A stretch of 64,000 nucleotides of DNA from NCBI GenBank assembly GCA_024291935.2, contig CM044321.1, forward strand, positions 62,056,985 through 62,120,984, written 5' to 3'. A model generated the notes under the pieces. It was not told where the DNA came from, made no database searches, and saw only the letters and a program-made list of their open reading frames with translations. Position 1 is the stretch's first letter. Every line of letters starts with the position of its first letter. The stretch is from Okapia johnstoni. Taxonomy: Eukaryota > Chordata > Mammalia > Artiodactyla > Giraffidae. The translations under genes were made by a program, and so were the position numbers. Positions 47,298 through 57,567 of the stretch are shown piece after piece.

Positions 47298-47996
47298 AGG
47301 AGAGTGAAAAAGCTGGCCTAAAACTCAACATTCAAAAAACGAAGATCATGGCATCTGGTCCCATCATTCCATGGCAAATAGATGGGGAAACAGTGAGACA
47401 CTTTATCTTTTTGGGCTCCAAAATCACTGCAGATGGTGACTGTAGCTATGAAATTAAAAGGCGCTTGTTCCTTGGAAGAAAACTATGATCAACCTAGACA
47501 GCATATTAAAAAGCAGAGACATTACTCTGTCGACAAAGGTCTGTCTAGTCAAAGCTATGGTTTTTCCAGTTGTCATGTATGGATATGAGAGTTGGACTAT
47601 AAAGAAAGCTGAGCGCTGAAGAACTGATGTTTTGAACTGTGCTGTTGGAGAAGACTCTTGAGAGTCCCTTGGACTGCAAGGAGATCCACCCAGTCCATCC
47701 TAAAGGAAATCAGTCCTGAATATTCATGGGACGGACTGATGCTGAAGCTGAAACTCTAATACTTTGGCCACCTGATGTGAAGATGGGACTCATTTGAAAA
47801 GACCCTGATGCTGGGAAAGATTGAAGGCGGGAGGAGAAGGGGACGACAGAGGATGAGATTGTTGGATGGCATCACTGATTCGATGGACATGAGTTTGAAC
47901 AAGCTCCAGGAGTTGGTGATGGACAGGGTAGCCTGGCGTGCTGCAGTCCGCAAAGAGTTGGACACGACTGAGTGACTGAACTGCACTGAACTGAAC
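47298..47996 (+). mobile_element. BovB LINE, 5'-truncated 3' end
   Basis: Plus-strand BovB tail from GGAGAGTGAAAAAGCTGG through CTTTTTGGGCTCCAAAATCA to the tail GACTGAACTGCACTGAACTG. It starts at nearly the same internal point as several other truncated copies. The frame is broken by several indels. Confidence 0.93.
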
Positions 47997-48110
47997 TCTT
48001 CAGTCTCATCTATCGAACATGCAAAACTCAGTCTGGAGAAACCAGAAGGATTTGAGCATTCCTCCCTCTTAAGTCTCTCCTGAATGTGTCAAAGTTACAG
48101 TTTGGGAAAA

Positions 48111-48265
48111 GAATCCCAGAGTCAAACTGGCCTCTAGCTGCCTCATCATGCAACTTGCAAGAGGTCAGTTACCTATATCTGTGACTCGGTTTCCTCATCT
48201 GTCATGTATACATTTAACCATGCTGGGAGCTATGAAGGCAAAATTGCATAAATGATAGTTCTGAT
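48111..48265 (+). mobile_element. MIR
   Basis: AATCCCAGAGTCAAACTGGC and GTGACTCGGTTTCCTCATCT match the MIR core in plus orientation. Confidence 0.68.
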
Positions 48266-48921
48266 AAAAGATCTAATTGAAAGAATAATGACATATGAGT
48301 CTGTGTGCATGTGTTATAAATACGTGTGTGTGTGTGTGTGTATAATATATACTGGCTATATTAAGCAACATTCATTAAGTCCAAACAGAGCAGAACTCCC
48401 TGAGGTGAAAATTCTGACATTATCTATTCTTTGAATAGGTAACTCTACAGTCTGGTCATTTGGTAAGTGCCCCCAAACCCTCCAAAAACTGAAAAGTAGA
48501 AACTCTGTCCTAAGCACCACCCATTAGTAGTGGATGGTCTCAGTCCATCACTACATGATAACAGAAGAATTCTGTGGCTAGCCAGGTTCTTGTGATAATT
48601 AAATCCGAAACAAAAGATTTTAGTTTTCTGTTCTCCTCCCTCTCTTCTCTCATTCTTGATTCCTGAAATTGAAAGCTATATTTTATTGTTAAGATTATTT
48701 GAAGATTCTATTTGCTCTAGTAAATTTATTTAGACAGTTGCTATCCTAAAATGAATATGGTAGGTTTGAAGAAAGTGAATTTAGTGGGTTGGAGAGAAAA
48801 TTGGTGGTAGAGAGTTCTTGGTTTCATGACATGAGACTTTGACTTGCTTCCCAGATGTGAAATGGTAAAAGCATTCCATATATTTCATGAGAATGGTTTA
48901 TAGATATGCTTACAAAATTAT
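48266..48921. other. Intronic sequence with (TG)n microsatellite
   Basis: A (GT)n run at 48324-48341 followed by an AT-rich stretch. Otherwise unique sequence without a gene. Confidence 0.55.
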
Positions 48922-48934
48922 ATAAAGTATTGAT

Positions 48935-49144
48935 TGCTGTTGTTTAGTAGCTAAGTCGTGTCCCACTGTTTGTGACCCCATGGACTGTAGCCTGCTAGGC
49001 TCCTCTGTCCATGGGATTTCCCAAGCAAGAATACTGGAGTGGGTTGCCATTTCCTTCTCCAGGGGATATTCTCGACCCAAGAATCGAACCCACATCTCCT
49101 GCATTGATAGGCAGATTCTTTACTACTGAACCATAGGAAAGTTA
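48935..49144 (-). mobile_element. Bov-tA SINE with target-site duplication
   Basis: Reverse copy from TTTAGTAGCTAAGTCGTGTC to ACTGAACCATAGGAAAG. Flanked by ATAAAGTATTGAT at 48922-48934 and 49145-49157, a perfect 13 bp match. Confidence 0.95.
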
Positions 49145-49157
49145 ATAAAGTATTGAT

Positions 49158-50480
49158 AAATGACAATAAATCACAACAGCTGAATTCAATACCAAACCCT
49201 CTAGTCTAAAAAGTCTGTCATCAAATGGATGGGAAGAACAAATGCCCTTGAGGAGCTCTTGTTCCCTTCTGGAAGGATGGTCATGTTTGGGGAAGTTATC
49301 TGGTTGTTCCAAGACCTAGATCCTTCCAACTGAGAAGCAAGGCTAATCCTTGTTCATAAGATTCAAGTACTTGCCATAATTCCTGAGACATACATATCTT
49401 TGAGAAGTGTTAAATGATATCATAAATGTGTCTTCATAAACATGTCACCTAGTTCATGAAATTTACATTGTTACATTTGACCATATTGAAAATATGTGTT
49501 TCTATTACAGTCTATAAAATAGGTCTTTTCTAGAATATATTTTGATGAAATTAGTGACTGTACAACTAGAAGATACATAGCTAAGTCAGAAAAAATTTAA
49601 AATTCTTAGTATAATATTTTTGTAGAAAGGAAAGAAAATTATTTTTTCTTTTCTCACAAGTATTGCAAAAACATTTTTTTTTTTACTTCTGTTTATCAAA
49701 ATACCTCACACTTTCCAGAGAGAAGAATTTCACTCAATATTCTCTGTAAGTTTAAATAGCATTGCACTTCTCATTCAAATATTACAATATATTATAGACA
49801 ATGCAAAAAATAAGTATCAGACTAAAAATATTTTGAAATACATATGTGACTTTTCAGTTTTTAAACTTGCAGGTCTCTATGATTATTCTGTCAAAGAGAA
49901 GTTTTCTTGCATTGGGGAAATTAAAAATAAATTCTGTTCCGCTGAAAGTTGCCAGAATCTGCCTGAACCCTATAAGCAACACATTGTCAGTGGGGAAGAA
50001 AAGAGTAAAGGACACTATCTCTGGAAGTTTTCTTTCTCATATGAAACTCTAGCTCTGAAAAAGCTCCCGAAATGATTTAGTTCCTATTTCCATAAATACA
50101 GAGGGTCATCCATTTTTTCAGCAAATCCAAAAATAAACCTAGTCTCTTCAGCTAGTCATTCCTCAGTTAATATTTTGAAATATGATACAGCATAATGTTT
50201 TCTAATGTTCTAATACAGACCAAAATTTCAGAGTAAATACCAAAATCTATCCAGCTAAGGAAAGAAATGTGCAGAATAACAGAGCATATATGTGAATTAA
50301 AAAGAAAGAAAAAGTAAAATATATAGAAAAGTAAAGGCTATGACGTGTTAGAATTGTAGTCATTGGATTTCAAACTTTTTTGGAAATTTTAAAGAAAATG
50401 ATACTTTTGTTATTGAGGTTTATTCAGTCATTCTGAGATATGTACATGGTGCTTTGAACCAACAATTTAGTCCTTAAGTT
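49158..50480. other. Intronic sequence without recognised gene
   Basis: AT-rich unique sequence. The frames at 49833-50075 have no domain and are probably chance. Confidence 0.5.
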
Positions 50481-50510
50481 TATATTATATATATTTATAT
50501 ATATATATAT
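50481..50510. repeat. (TA)n microsatellite
   Basis: TATATTATATATATTTATAT followed by uninterrupted TA, directly left of a SINE cluster. Confidence 0.95.
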
Positions 50511-50512
50511 GA

Positions 50513-50822
50513 AAAGTGAAAGTTCTCAGTCATGTCCGACTCTTTGCGACCCCATGGACTATACAGTCCGTGGAATTCTCCAGGCCAGAATACTGGAGAG
50601 GGTAGCCTTTCCCTTCTCCAGTGGATCTTCCCAACCCAGGAATCAAACCCAGGTCTCCCACATTGCAGGCGGATTCCTTACCAGCTGAGTCACAAGGGAA
50701 GCCCAAGAATACTAGAGTGGGTAGCCTATCCCTTCTCCAGCAGATCTTCCTGACCCAGGAAATTGAACCAGAGTCTCCTGCATTGCAGGCAGATTCTTTA
50801 CCAACTGAGCTGTGAGGGAAGA
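50513..50822 (-). mobile_element. Bov-tA SINE, extended subtype with duplicated head
   Basis: Reverse copy with one BovA body and two partial head regions: AATCAAACCCAGGTCTCCCA, then AATTGAACCAGAGTCTCCTG, separated by AGAATACTAGAGTGGGTAGC. This is the long Bov-tA subtype, in which a partial unit precedes a full one. Confidence 0.9.
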
Positions 50823-50852
50823 CGTATATATATACATAAATATATGTGTTTG

Positions 50853-51074
50853 TGCTCAGTTGCTCAGTCGTGTCTGACTCTTGGTGACTCTATGGACTGT
50901 AGCCTGCTACGCTCCTCTGTCCGTGGGATTCTCCAGGCAAGAATATTGCAGTGGGTTGTCATTTCCTCCTCCAGGAGATCTTCTTGACCCAGGGCTAAAA
51001 CCTGTCTCTTACATCTCCTGTGTCTCCTGCACTGGCAGGCAGATTCTTTGCCACTATGCCACCTGGGAAGCCAA
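50853..51074 (-). mobile_element. Bov-tA SINE
   Basis: Reverse copy from GCTCAGTTGCTCAGTCGTGT to GCCACCTGGGAAGCC, set between two TA-rich microsatellites. Confidence 0.93.
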
Positions 51075-51082
51075 TAAATATG

Positions 51083-51132
51083 TGTGTGTAATATGTATAT
51101 ATATACATATATATATGTACACACAAATATAG
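51083..51132. repeat. AT/GT microsatellite with palindromic core
   Basis: GTGTGTGTAATATGTATATA, then TATACATATATATATGTACA: alternating, self-complementary sequence. Confidence 0.9.
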
Positions 51133-52449
51133 GTATATAAAATACAAATTTGAATTATTTCAGAGTCTCATTTTAAAGTTTACTCACAGTGAAATTTCCC
51201 ATTTGAGCAGCAAGATTCAACAAGAAGATTAGTTTTCTATAAGTTGATTTCCTTCTCAGAACTTGGTTTCCTACTAACATTCATTTATCAATATGTTGAA
51301 TAGTAAAGTACAATTTGATTGCTAAAAAAATAGTCATTAAACTTACTAAATTTAGTTGAACCCAAATTGACACTTTTTTTTTCCTCTCTGGCACACACTC
51401 AGCATATGTCATTTTTCAGAGCTTGCGATCCTGTTATGTCCAGTGATATTTTAAACAAGCGCTATTTAATACTTCAAAAAATAGGAAGGGTGAGCACAGA
51501 ATCTTTTTGAGATAGATGACAGAACAGTGTGCATTTTTATAAAGCGTCATAAAGAAACAGATGACTGAATTGGAATCATTTCTCCCTCTCTCTTCCCCTT
51601 GCACACATGTTCCCTCATTTCTTGTGTCCTGTTCACACATTCTTCCTGAGGGTCTTTTGCTTCTTCTGAGAGCAAATTAGAACACAAACATCTTTATGAT
51701 CAATCTAGAAGTGGCCAGCTTTCCTCCTAGGGTGAGGAAGAGAACTGAACAGTGTGAGTGGCCATCAGGGCACTGACACTGATTCTGTAATCACTGACAC
51801 TGTAATTTATTGTGATGACAATAAATTACAGAGGTGACTTAGATCTCAGGTCATAGTCTATTCTCTGCAGTATTCAGACTCCACTAAGGAAAAGTTTAGC
51901 TAAACTTAGTCACTAAATTCCCAAACTAAGACAATCATTAGACATACTGAACTTGATGAGATGAAACATATATTTACTTAGCATTGATCTCTTGGTGAAT
52001 GCGATGTATCATCCACCAGCCTTAGTCCATACAGCACCCAAGCAAATTAGGAAAAGGCACCCCCCTTGGGCAAACACACCTAGATAGGACATGCTTTGCA
52101 AGTGGGGCTGGCTGGTTCAACATCTTCTTGTCACCTCAAGTAGGCAGCTTTATGCAGAGCAAAATCTGAACAACTGGATGTGAGGATCCTATTTATATAG
52201 ATCTTTCTCTTTAGTGCTTTACAAATCACAAGACAAAAATAATATAACTAGAACATGTATTCACAATCATTGCAGAGTAGGATTGCGTCAGATTGAGAAC
52301 ATAAGATTTTCTAGAGAAAATATCAAATTCACTCCATATAAATTTAGGTGAGCCTAAACTGATACTTGATACAGATTCCTTGTATGAAGGCTGTCAAAGA
52401 GCGATGAATAAAAGCCATTCTCCTTGTTTATACTAACAGGAGAGTGAAT
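51133..52449. other. Intronic sequence downstream of FREM2 exon 2
   Basis: Unique sequence directly past the exon 2 donor in the gene's sense. No repeat or exon is recognised. Confidence 0.5.
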
Positions 52450-52455
52450 ACTTAC
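52450..52455 (-). other. FREM2: Splice donor, FREM2 exon 2
   Basis: GGGG followed by GTAAGT, with GT at 52455-52454. All six intron bases match the consensus, so this is a strong donor. Confidence 0.9.
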
Positions 52456-52545
52456 CCCCATCTTCAACCATAAAGTGGAATATGTCACTTGTGGCATTAG
52501 CCCCTTCTCTTAAGACATAGCATATTTTCATATCATCAATGTCAG
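52456..52545 (-). CDS. FREM2: FREM2 exon 2 (90 bp)
   Basis: This short exon is too small to appear as a long open frame. Read on the minus strand, a pyrimidine-rich tract ending TTTTCTAG precedes it, and the strong donor GTAAGT follows. It starts with the last two bases of a split codon. Joined to the single G left at the end of exon 1, these give GCT (Ala). The frame then reads [14 protein letters not shown], followed by ANATSD (one N-glycosylation sequon) and VEDG near the end. This completes the last CSPG repeat begun in exon 1. Both ends are phase 1 and 90 bp is a multiple of three, so skipping the exon would keep the frame but damage the repeat. No stop or indel is seen. The fit of sequence, phase and both splice sites makes this a confident call. 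Confidence 0.93.
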
Positions 52546-52570
52546 CTAGAAAACAACCAAATAACAAGAT
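52546..52570 (-). other. FREM2: Splice acceptor, FREM2 exon 2
   Basis: On the minus strand the tract TTGTTATTTGGTTGTTTTCTAG ends in AG at 52547-52546, directly before the exon. The T-rich tract and terminal TTTTCTAG are a normal vertebrate acceptor. An AT-rich stretch (TAATTAAT) about 35 bases upstream could hold the branch point; that is a guess. Confidence 0.88.
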
Positions 52571-53572
52571 GATTAATTACTAGGGCAAAACCAGTGACTC
52601 ATCATGTATGGTAAGTCCTATTGGCTATTACTCTTCTGAACCACGTTTAGATCTTCTTCTCCTAAGGGAATTGGTGCTATCTTATTTCTCCTATCTCTAG
52701 GCCCCCTTGATTTCAGCTGTCCCTTGGAAATCTGATCCCTTACACAGATAAATAGAGTGCAAGAGTTAGGCTATAATAATAGCAAGGTGTTGCCCCTCCC
52801 AGTGGTATTTGCATGTTCATGCACCAAAGGAGTGACTATCTAAAGACGGAATGTCAGACTCCATGACAGGTGGAAAGGGAGATATTTTGAGGCATGACAG
52901 ATTTCCTGGCACTACAGAAATCACACCCTTTGCCTCCCTGACCCTGAGAGGACAGAGGTTCTTCTGCTTTCCCTTTAGGCTAACTTTTCTTTCCTCTTGT
53001 GTTACAGCAGGCTGTTTTTAAGCTCTCCATATTTTTGAAAGAAAAAAATGAAAATTAAAAAAAAATTCCCACAGATTGAAGCTGCTATCATGACCCAGTG
53101 CCAAAGAGAACTTAAAAAACATCTAGTAAAAGCTGAAACCTTTATTCAGAGTGAAAGATTATTCTGCCTCAGAAATGTTTTTTTCTACTGCTTTCTATTC
53201 TAGCTATCAAGTTCACTGGTATTGACTAATACGCAATTTTAAAATTTATTCATCCATTTTGTGTTTTTCTCCGTAACAATGCCACACAGACCACATAATA
53301 AAACAAACATCATTCTGTCCTGTGACACTCCTATGACTCACTAGTAGACCACTATTATTATAGATCTGGGCCAATTGGAAAATAGTTATTTTCAAGATTA
53401 CTTAATATCAAGAACATGGCTAAAGATTGCTCAACAGTGATAAGTAATATTTGTCTCGTGTGTGGTTTATTCATCTTCTAAGATCTTTAATCATTTCAAG
53501 CTATGGAGTTTATAGGCATCACATATAAGACAATGATTTTATGAAACGAATAGTATCACGTGATGCAAAGTA

Positions 53573-53710
53573 CTAGTTTCTATTTTCTGTTTGTGGTTTT
53601 CTGGCTTCGAGGCATGTGGGATCTTAGTTCCCCAACTTGGGATTGAACTCATACCCCCCGCATTGGAAGGTGACGTCTTAATCACTGGACTGCCAGGAAA
53701 GTCCCCGCAA
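53573..53710 (-). mobile_element. CHR SINE with imperfect target-site duplication
   Basis: Reverse CHR (GAGGCATGTGGGATCTTAGT; CACTGGACTGCCAGGAAAGT). Flanks GTGATGCAAAGTA (53560-53572) and GTGATGTAGAGTA (53711-53723) differ at two bases. Confidence 0.9.
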
Positions 53711-54680
53711 GTGATGTAGAGTATTAGAAACAACCAATTACTCCATGAACTTCTAGCTCCAACATACAATCTACCTTGGCTCACATAGTTTTGAAAGGTA
53801 TCTTGCTTACCATCAGACACTTGAAGAGGGGAAAATCTGATTTAATAGTTAACAGTACCTTCTTGTGCATAAAGATACCTAAGGACAAAGCAAGTTCAAG
53901 ATGTTTTGTTCTCTCTTAGAATTTCATTTCTAACTCTACTATAATTTCCTCCAATTCTTCCTCTTTCTGCATGGTTACCTTTTGTAGAAGGTTGAAAATT
54001 TCTGTTTTCTGTTTCCACAGTCCTTTGCTCAAGGATCTTACACTCAATAAAGGCTCAAATGTGTCTTAATCTAAAATTAAAGAGGCGGGAGGTCTGGTAG
54101 CCCACCCTTGCACCTTTCCCTTTGTATGGATGATGCTTCTGAGGGTAAGGCGTGAAGACCTATGTATTGCTCTTTGCTCTTTCCCAGTTTACTCTCACAA
54201 CTCTCAACTTTTACAGCCTTCAGTTTTATCGGTGAAGGAGTGAAGGGAACTCTGCTCTGACTCTTAGGTTATTAGCACAAAGACAGCATCCTCTGGTCAT
54301 GTGGAAAGACCTTGGTCCAGTGTTCCCATTCCATCTTTAATTCTATAAGAAAATCTAAAGGCTGTACTATAAGAAAAAGAAAAAAACACCCAGTCCTTGC
54401 ATCAATGTTTTCTAAGCAAAAACTATAGTACTTGGGAGATAGTCTCATTAAAACAAATTACCACTTCAAGGCTGATTTTTCAGAAGTTTTCTTTTCTAAA
54501 GTAATGAGAACATGAATTCAGTTATAAGATACTCAAGGGTTAAATTTTCCCTCCAAGTTAGACCTAAACTATTGATTAGATGAAACAAACAAAAACTCTT
54601 TAAATAATTTTCTTAATAATGCACTGTTCAAAATCTAAACTAAGTAAAGACTTTGATTATAACAGTTATTCTACAGGTAC

Positions 54681-54740
54681 CTCTATATATAAATACATAC
54701 ATTTTATATATATATATATATATTTATTTATGTTATATAT
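54681..54740. repeat. (TA)n-rich tract at the BovB 5' end
   Basis: CTATATATAAATACATACAT followed by a long TA run and TATTTATTTATG. It abuts the start of the large BovB copy. Confidence 0.92.
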
Positions 54741-54808
54741 AGGGCTTTTCTGGTGGCTCAGTTGGTAAAGAATGAGCCTGCAATGCAGGAGACCTAGGTT
54801 CAATCCCT

Positions 54809-55288
54809 ATGTGGGGAAGATACCCTGGAGAAGGGAATGGCAAACCACTTCAGTATTCTTGCCTTGAGAACCCCATGAACAGTATGAAAAGGCAAAATGA
54901 TAAGATACTGAAAGAGGAACTCCCCAGGTCAGTAGGTGCCCAATATGCTACTGGAGATCAGTGCAGAAATAACTCCAGAAAGAATGATGGCATGGAGCCA
55001 AAGAAAAAACAATACCCAGTTGTGGATATGACTGGTGATAGAAGCAAGGTCCGATGCTGTAAAGAGCAATATTGCATAGGAACCTGGAATGTTAGATCCA
55101 TGAATCAAGGCAAATTGGAAGTGGTCAAACAGGAGATGGCAAGAGTGAACGTCGACATTCTAGGAATCAGCGAACTAAGACAGACTGGAATGGGTGAATT
55201 TAACTCAGATGACCGTTATATCTACTACTGTGGGCAGGAATCCCTTAGAACAAATGGAGTAGCCATCATGGTCAACAAAAGAGTCTGA
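54809..55288 (+). pseudogene. BovB endonuclease, N-terminal part (broken)
   Basis: A frame covering the BovB leader and the start of the apurinic-type endonuclease (GTWNVRS, DILGISELRQ, NGVAIMVNKRV). It ends at a TGA at 55286-55288, where an arginine CGA-type codon would be expected, so CpG decay is a likely cause. The first 50 or so codons are probably untranslated leader. Confidence 0.85.
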
Positions 55289-55435
55289 AATGCAGTACTC
55301 GGATGCAATCTCAAAAATGACAGAATGATCTTTGTTCGTTTCCAAGGCAAACCATTCAATATTATGGCAATCCAAGTCTATGCCCCAACCAGTAACGCTG
55401 AAGAAGCTGAAGTTGAATGGTTCTATGAAGACCTA

Positions 55436-55713
55436 TGCAGAGAAGGCACTGGTGAGGTACTTTAGTACTCTTGCCTGGAAAATCCCATGGACAGAGGAGC
55501 CTGGTAGGCTGCAGTCCATGGGGTCGCTAAGAGTTGGACACGACTGAGAGACTTCACTTTCACTTTTCACTTTCACGCATTGGAGAAGGAAATGGCAACC
55601 CACTCCAGTGTTCTTGCCTGGAGAATCCCAGGGATGGAGGAACCGGGTGGGCTGCCGTCTATGGGGTTGCACAGAGTCGGACACGACTGACACTACTTAG
55701 CAGCAGCAGCAGC
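55436..55713 (+). mobile_element. Bov-A2 SINE nested in BovB
   Basis: Two BovA units joined by CACTTTTCACTTTCACGCAT, with a CAGCAGCAGCAGC tail. Flanked by ATGAAGACCTA at 55425-55435 and 55714-55724, a perfect duplication of BovB target sequence. It splits the endonuclease region and so is younger than the BovB insertion. Confidence 0.95.
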
Positions 55714-55724
55714 ATGAAGACCTA

Positions 55725-56414
55725 CAAGACCTTCTACAACTAACACCCAAAAAAGATGTCCTTTTCATTATAGAGGACTGGAATGCAAAAGTAGGAAGTC
55801 AAGAAACACCTGGAGTAACAGGCAAATTTGGCCTTGGAGTACAGAATGAAGCAGGGCAAAGGCTAATAAAGTTTTGCCAAGAGAACACACTGGTCATAGT
55901 AAACACCCTCTTCCAACAACACAAGAGAAGACTCTATACATGGACATCACCAGATGGTCAACACCGAAATCAGACTGATTATATTCTTTGCAGCCAAAGA
56001 TGGAGAAGCTCTATACAGTCAGCAAAAACAAGACTGGGAGCTGACTGTGGCTCAGATCATGAACTCCTTATTGCCAAATTCAGACTTAAATTGAAAAAAG
56101 TAGGGAATACTACTAGACCATTCAGGTATGACCTAAATCAAATCCCTTATGATTATACAGTGGAAGTGACAAATAGATTTAAGGGACTAGATCTGATAGA
56201 CAGAGTGCCAGATGAACTATGGACGGAGGTCCATGACATTGTACAGGAGACAGGGATCAAGACCATCCCCATGGAAAAGAAATGCAAAAAAGCAAAATGG
56301 CTGTCTGAGGAGGCCTTACAGATAGCTGTGAAAGAAGAGAAGCAAAAGCAAAGGAGAAAAGGAAAGATATTCCCATTTGAACGCAGAGTTCCAAAGAATA
56401 GCAAGGAGAGATAA
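55725..56414 (+). pseudogene. BovB endonuclease C-terminal part and linker (broken)
   Basis: After the SINE the frame resumes with DWNAKVG, RLYTW and SDHELL, all endonuclease core motifs. It runs through a lysine-rich linker to a frameshift near 56330-56390 and a stop at 56412-56414. The missing junction is the SINE insertion. Confidence 0.82.
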
Positions 56415-57567
56415 GAAAGCCTTCCTAAGCAATCAATGCAAAGAAATAGAAGAAAACAACAGAATGGGAAAGACTAGAGATCTCTTCAAGAAAATTAGAG
56501 ATACCAAAGGAACATTTCATGCAAAGATGGGCTCGATAAAGGACAGAGATGGTATGGACCTGACAGAAGCAGAAGATATTAAGAAGAGGTGGCAAGAATA
56601 CACAGAAGAACTGTACAAAAAAGATCTTCATGACCCAGATAATTACGATGGTGTGATCACTCACCTAGAGCCAGACATCCTGGAATGTGAAGTCAAGTGG
56701 GCCTTAGAAAGCATCACTACGAACAAAGCTAGTGGAGGTGATGGAATTCCAGTTGAGCTATTTCAAACCCCGAAAGATGATTCTGTGAAAGTGCTGCACT
56801 CAATATGTCAGCAAATTTGGAAAACTCAGCAGTGGCCACAGGACTGGAAAAGGTCAGTTTTCATCCCAATCCCAAAGAAAGGCAATGCCAAAGAATGCTA
56901 AAACTACCACACAATTGCACTCATCCCACACGCTAATAAAGTAATGCTGAAAATTCTCCAAGCCAGGCTTCAGGAATACATGAATTGTGAATTTTCAGAT
57001 GTTCAAGCTGGTTTTAGAAAAGGCAGAGGAATCAGAGATCAAATTGCCAACATCTTCTGGATCATCAAAAAAGCAAGAGTGTTCCAGAAAAACATCTCTT
57101 TCTGCTTTATTGACTATGTCAAAGCCTTTGACTGTGTGGATCACGATAAACTGTGGAAAATTCTTCAAGAGATGGGAATACCAGACCACCTGACCTGCCT
57201 CTTGAGAAACCTGTATGCAGGTCAGGAAGCAAGAGTTAGAACTGGACATGGAAGAACAGACTGGTTCCAAATAGGAAAAGGAGTACATCAAGGCTGTATA
57301 TCGTCACCCTGCTTATTTAACTTATATGCAGAGCACATCATGAGAAACGCTGGGCTGGAAGAGGTACAAGCCGGAATCAAGATTGCCGGGAGAAATATCA
57401 ATAACCTCGGATATGCAGATGACACCACCCTTATGGCAGAAAGTAAAGAGGAACTAAAAAGCCTCTTGATGAAAGTGAGAGAGGAGAGTGAAAAAAAAGT
57501 TGGCTTAAACTCAACATTCAGAAAACTAAGATCATGGCATCCGGTCCCATCACTTCATGGGAAATAA
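56377..57567 (+). pseudogene. BovB reverse transcriptase (broken)
   Basis: One frame interrupted by TAA at 56899-56901, otherwise open. It carries the fingers-palm region with FIDYVKAFD, QGCISSPCLF and YADD, the three catalytic motifs of non-LTR reverse transcriptases, all intact. A run of eight A at about 57491 shifts the frame, so the last 23 or so residues before the stop at 57565-57567 are out of frame. The C-terminal part continues in another frame to 58181. Confidence 0.88.

Larger units (their letters stand above)
1..52455 (-). other. FREM2: FREM2 intron 2 (partial, at least 52.4 kb)
   Basis: Sequence downstream of the exon 2 donor on the FREM2 sense strand. I looked on the minus strand for the start of the first Calx-beta region that should follow the last CSPG repeat and did not find it. 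The whole stretch is therefore read as intron. Content is repeats plus AT-rich unique sequence. A short, diverged exon could have been missed by eye. Confidence 0.65.

Noticed and set aside
56377..57567. Reverse transcriptase as a working gene, retron or defence system
   Set aside because: The sequence is a broken BovB retrotransposon in a mammalian intron, with stops, frameshifts and a nested SINE; nothing suggests a domesticated or defence role.
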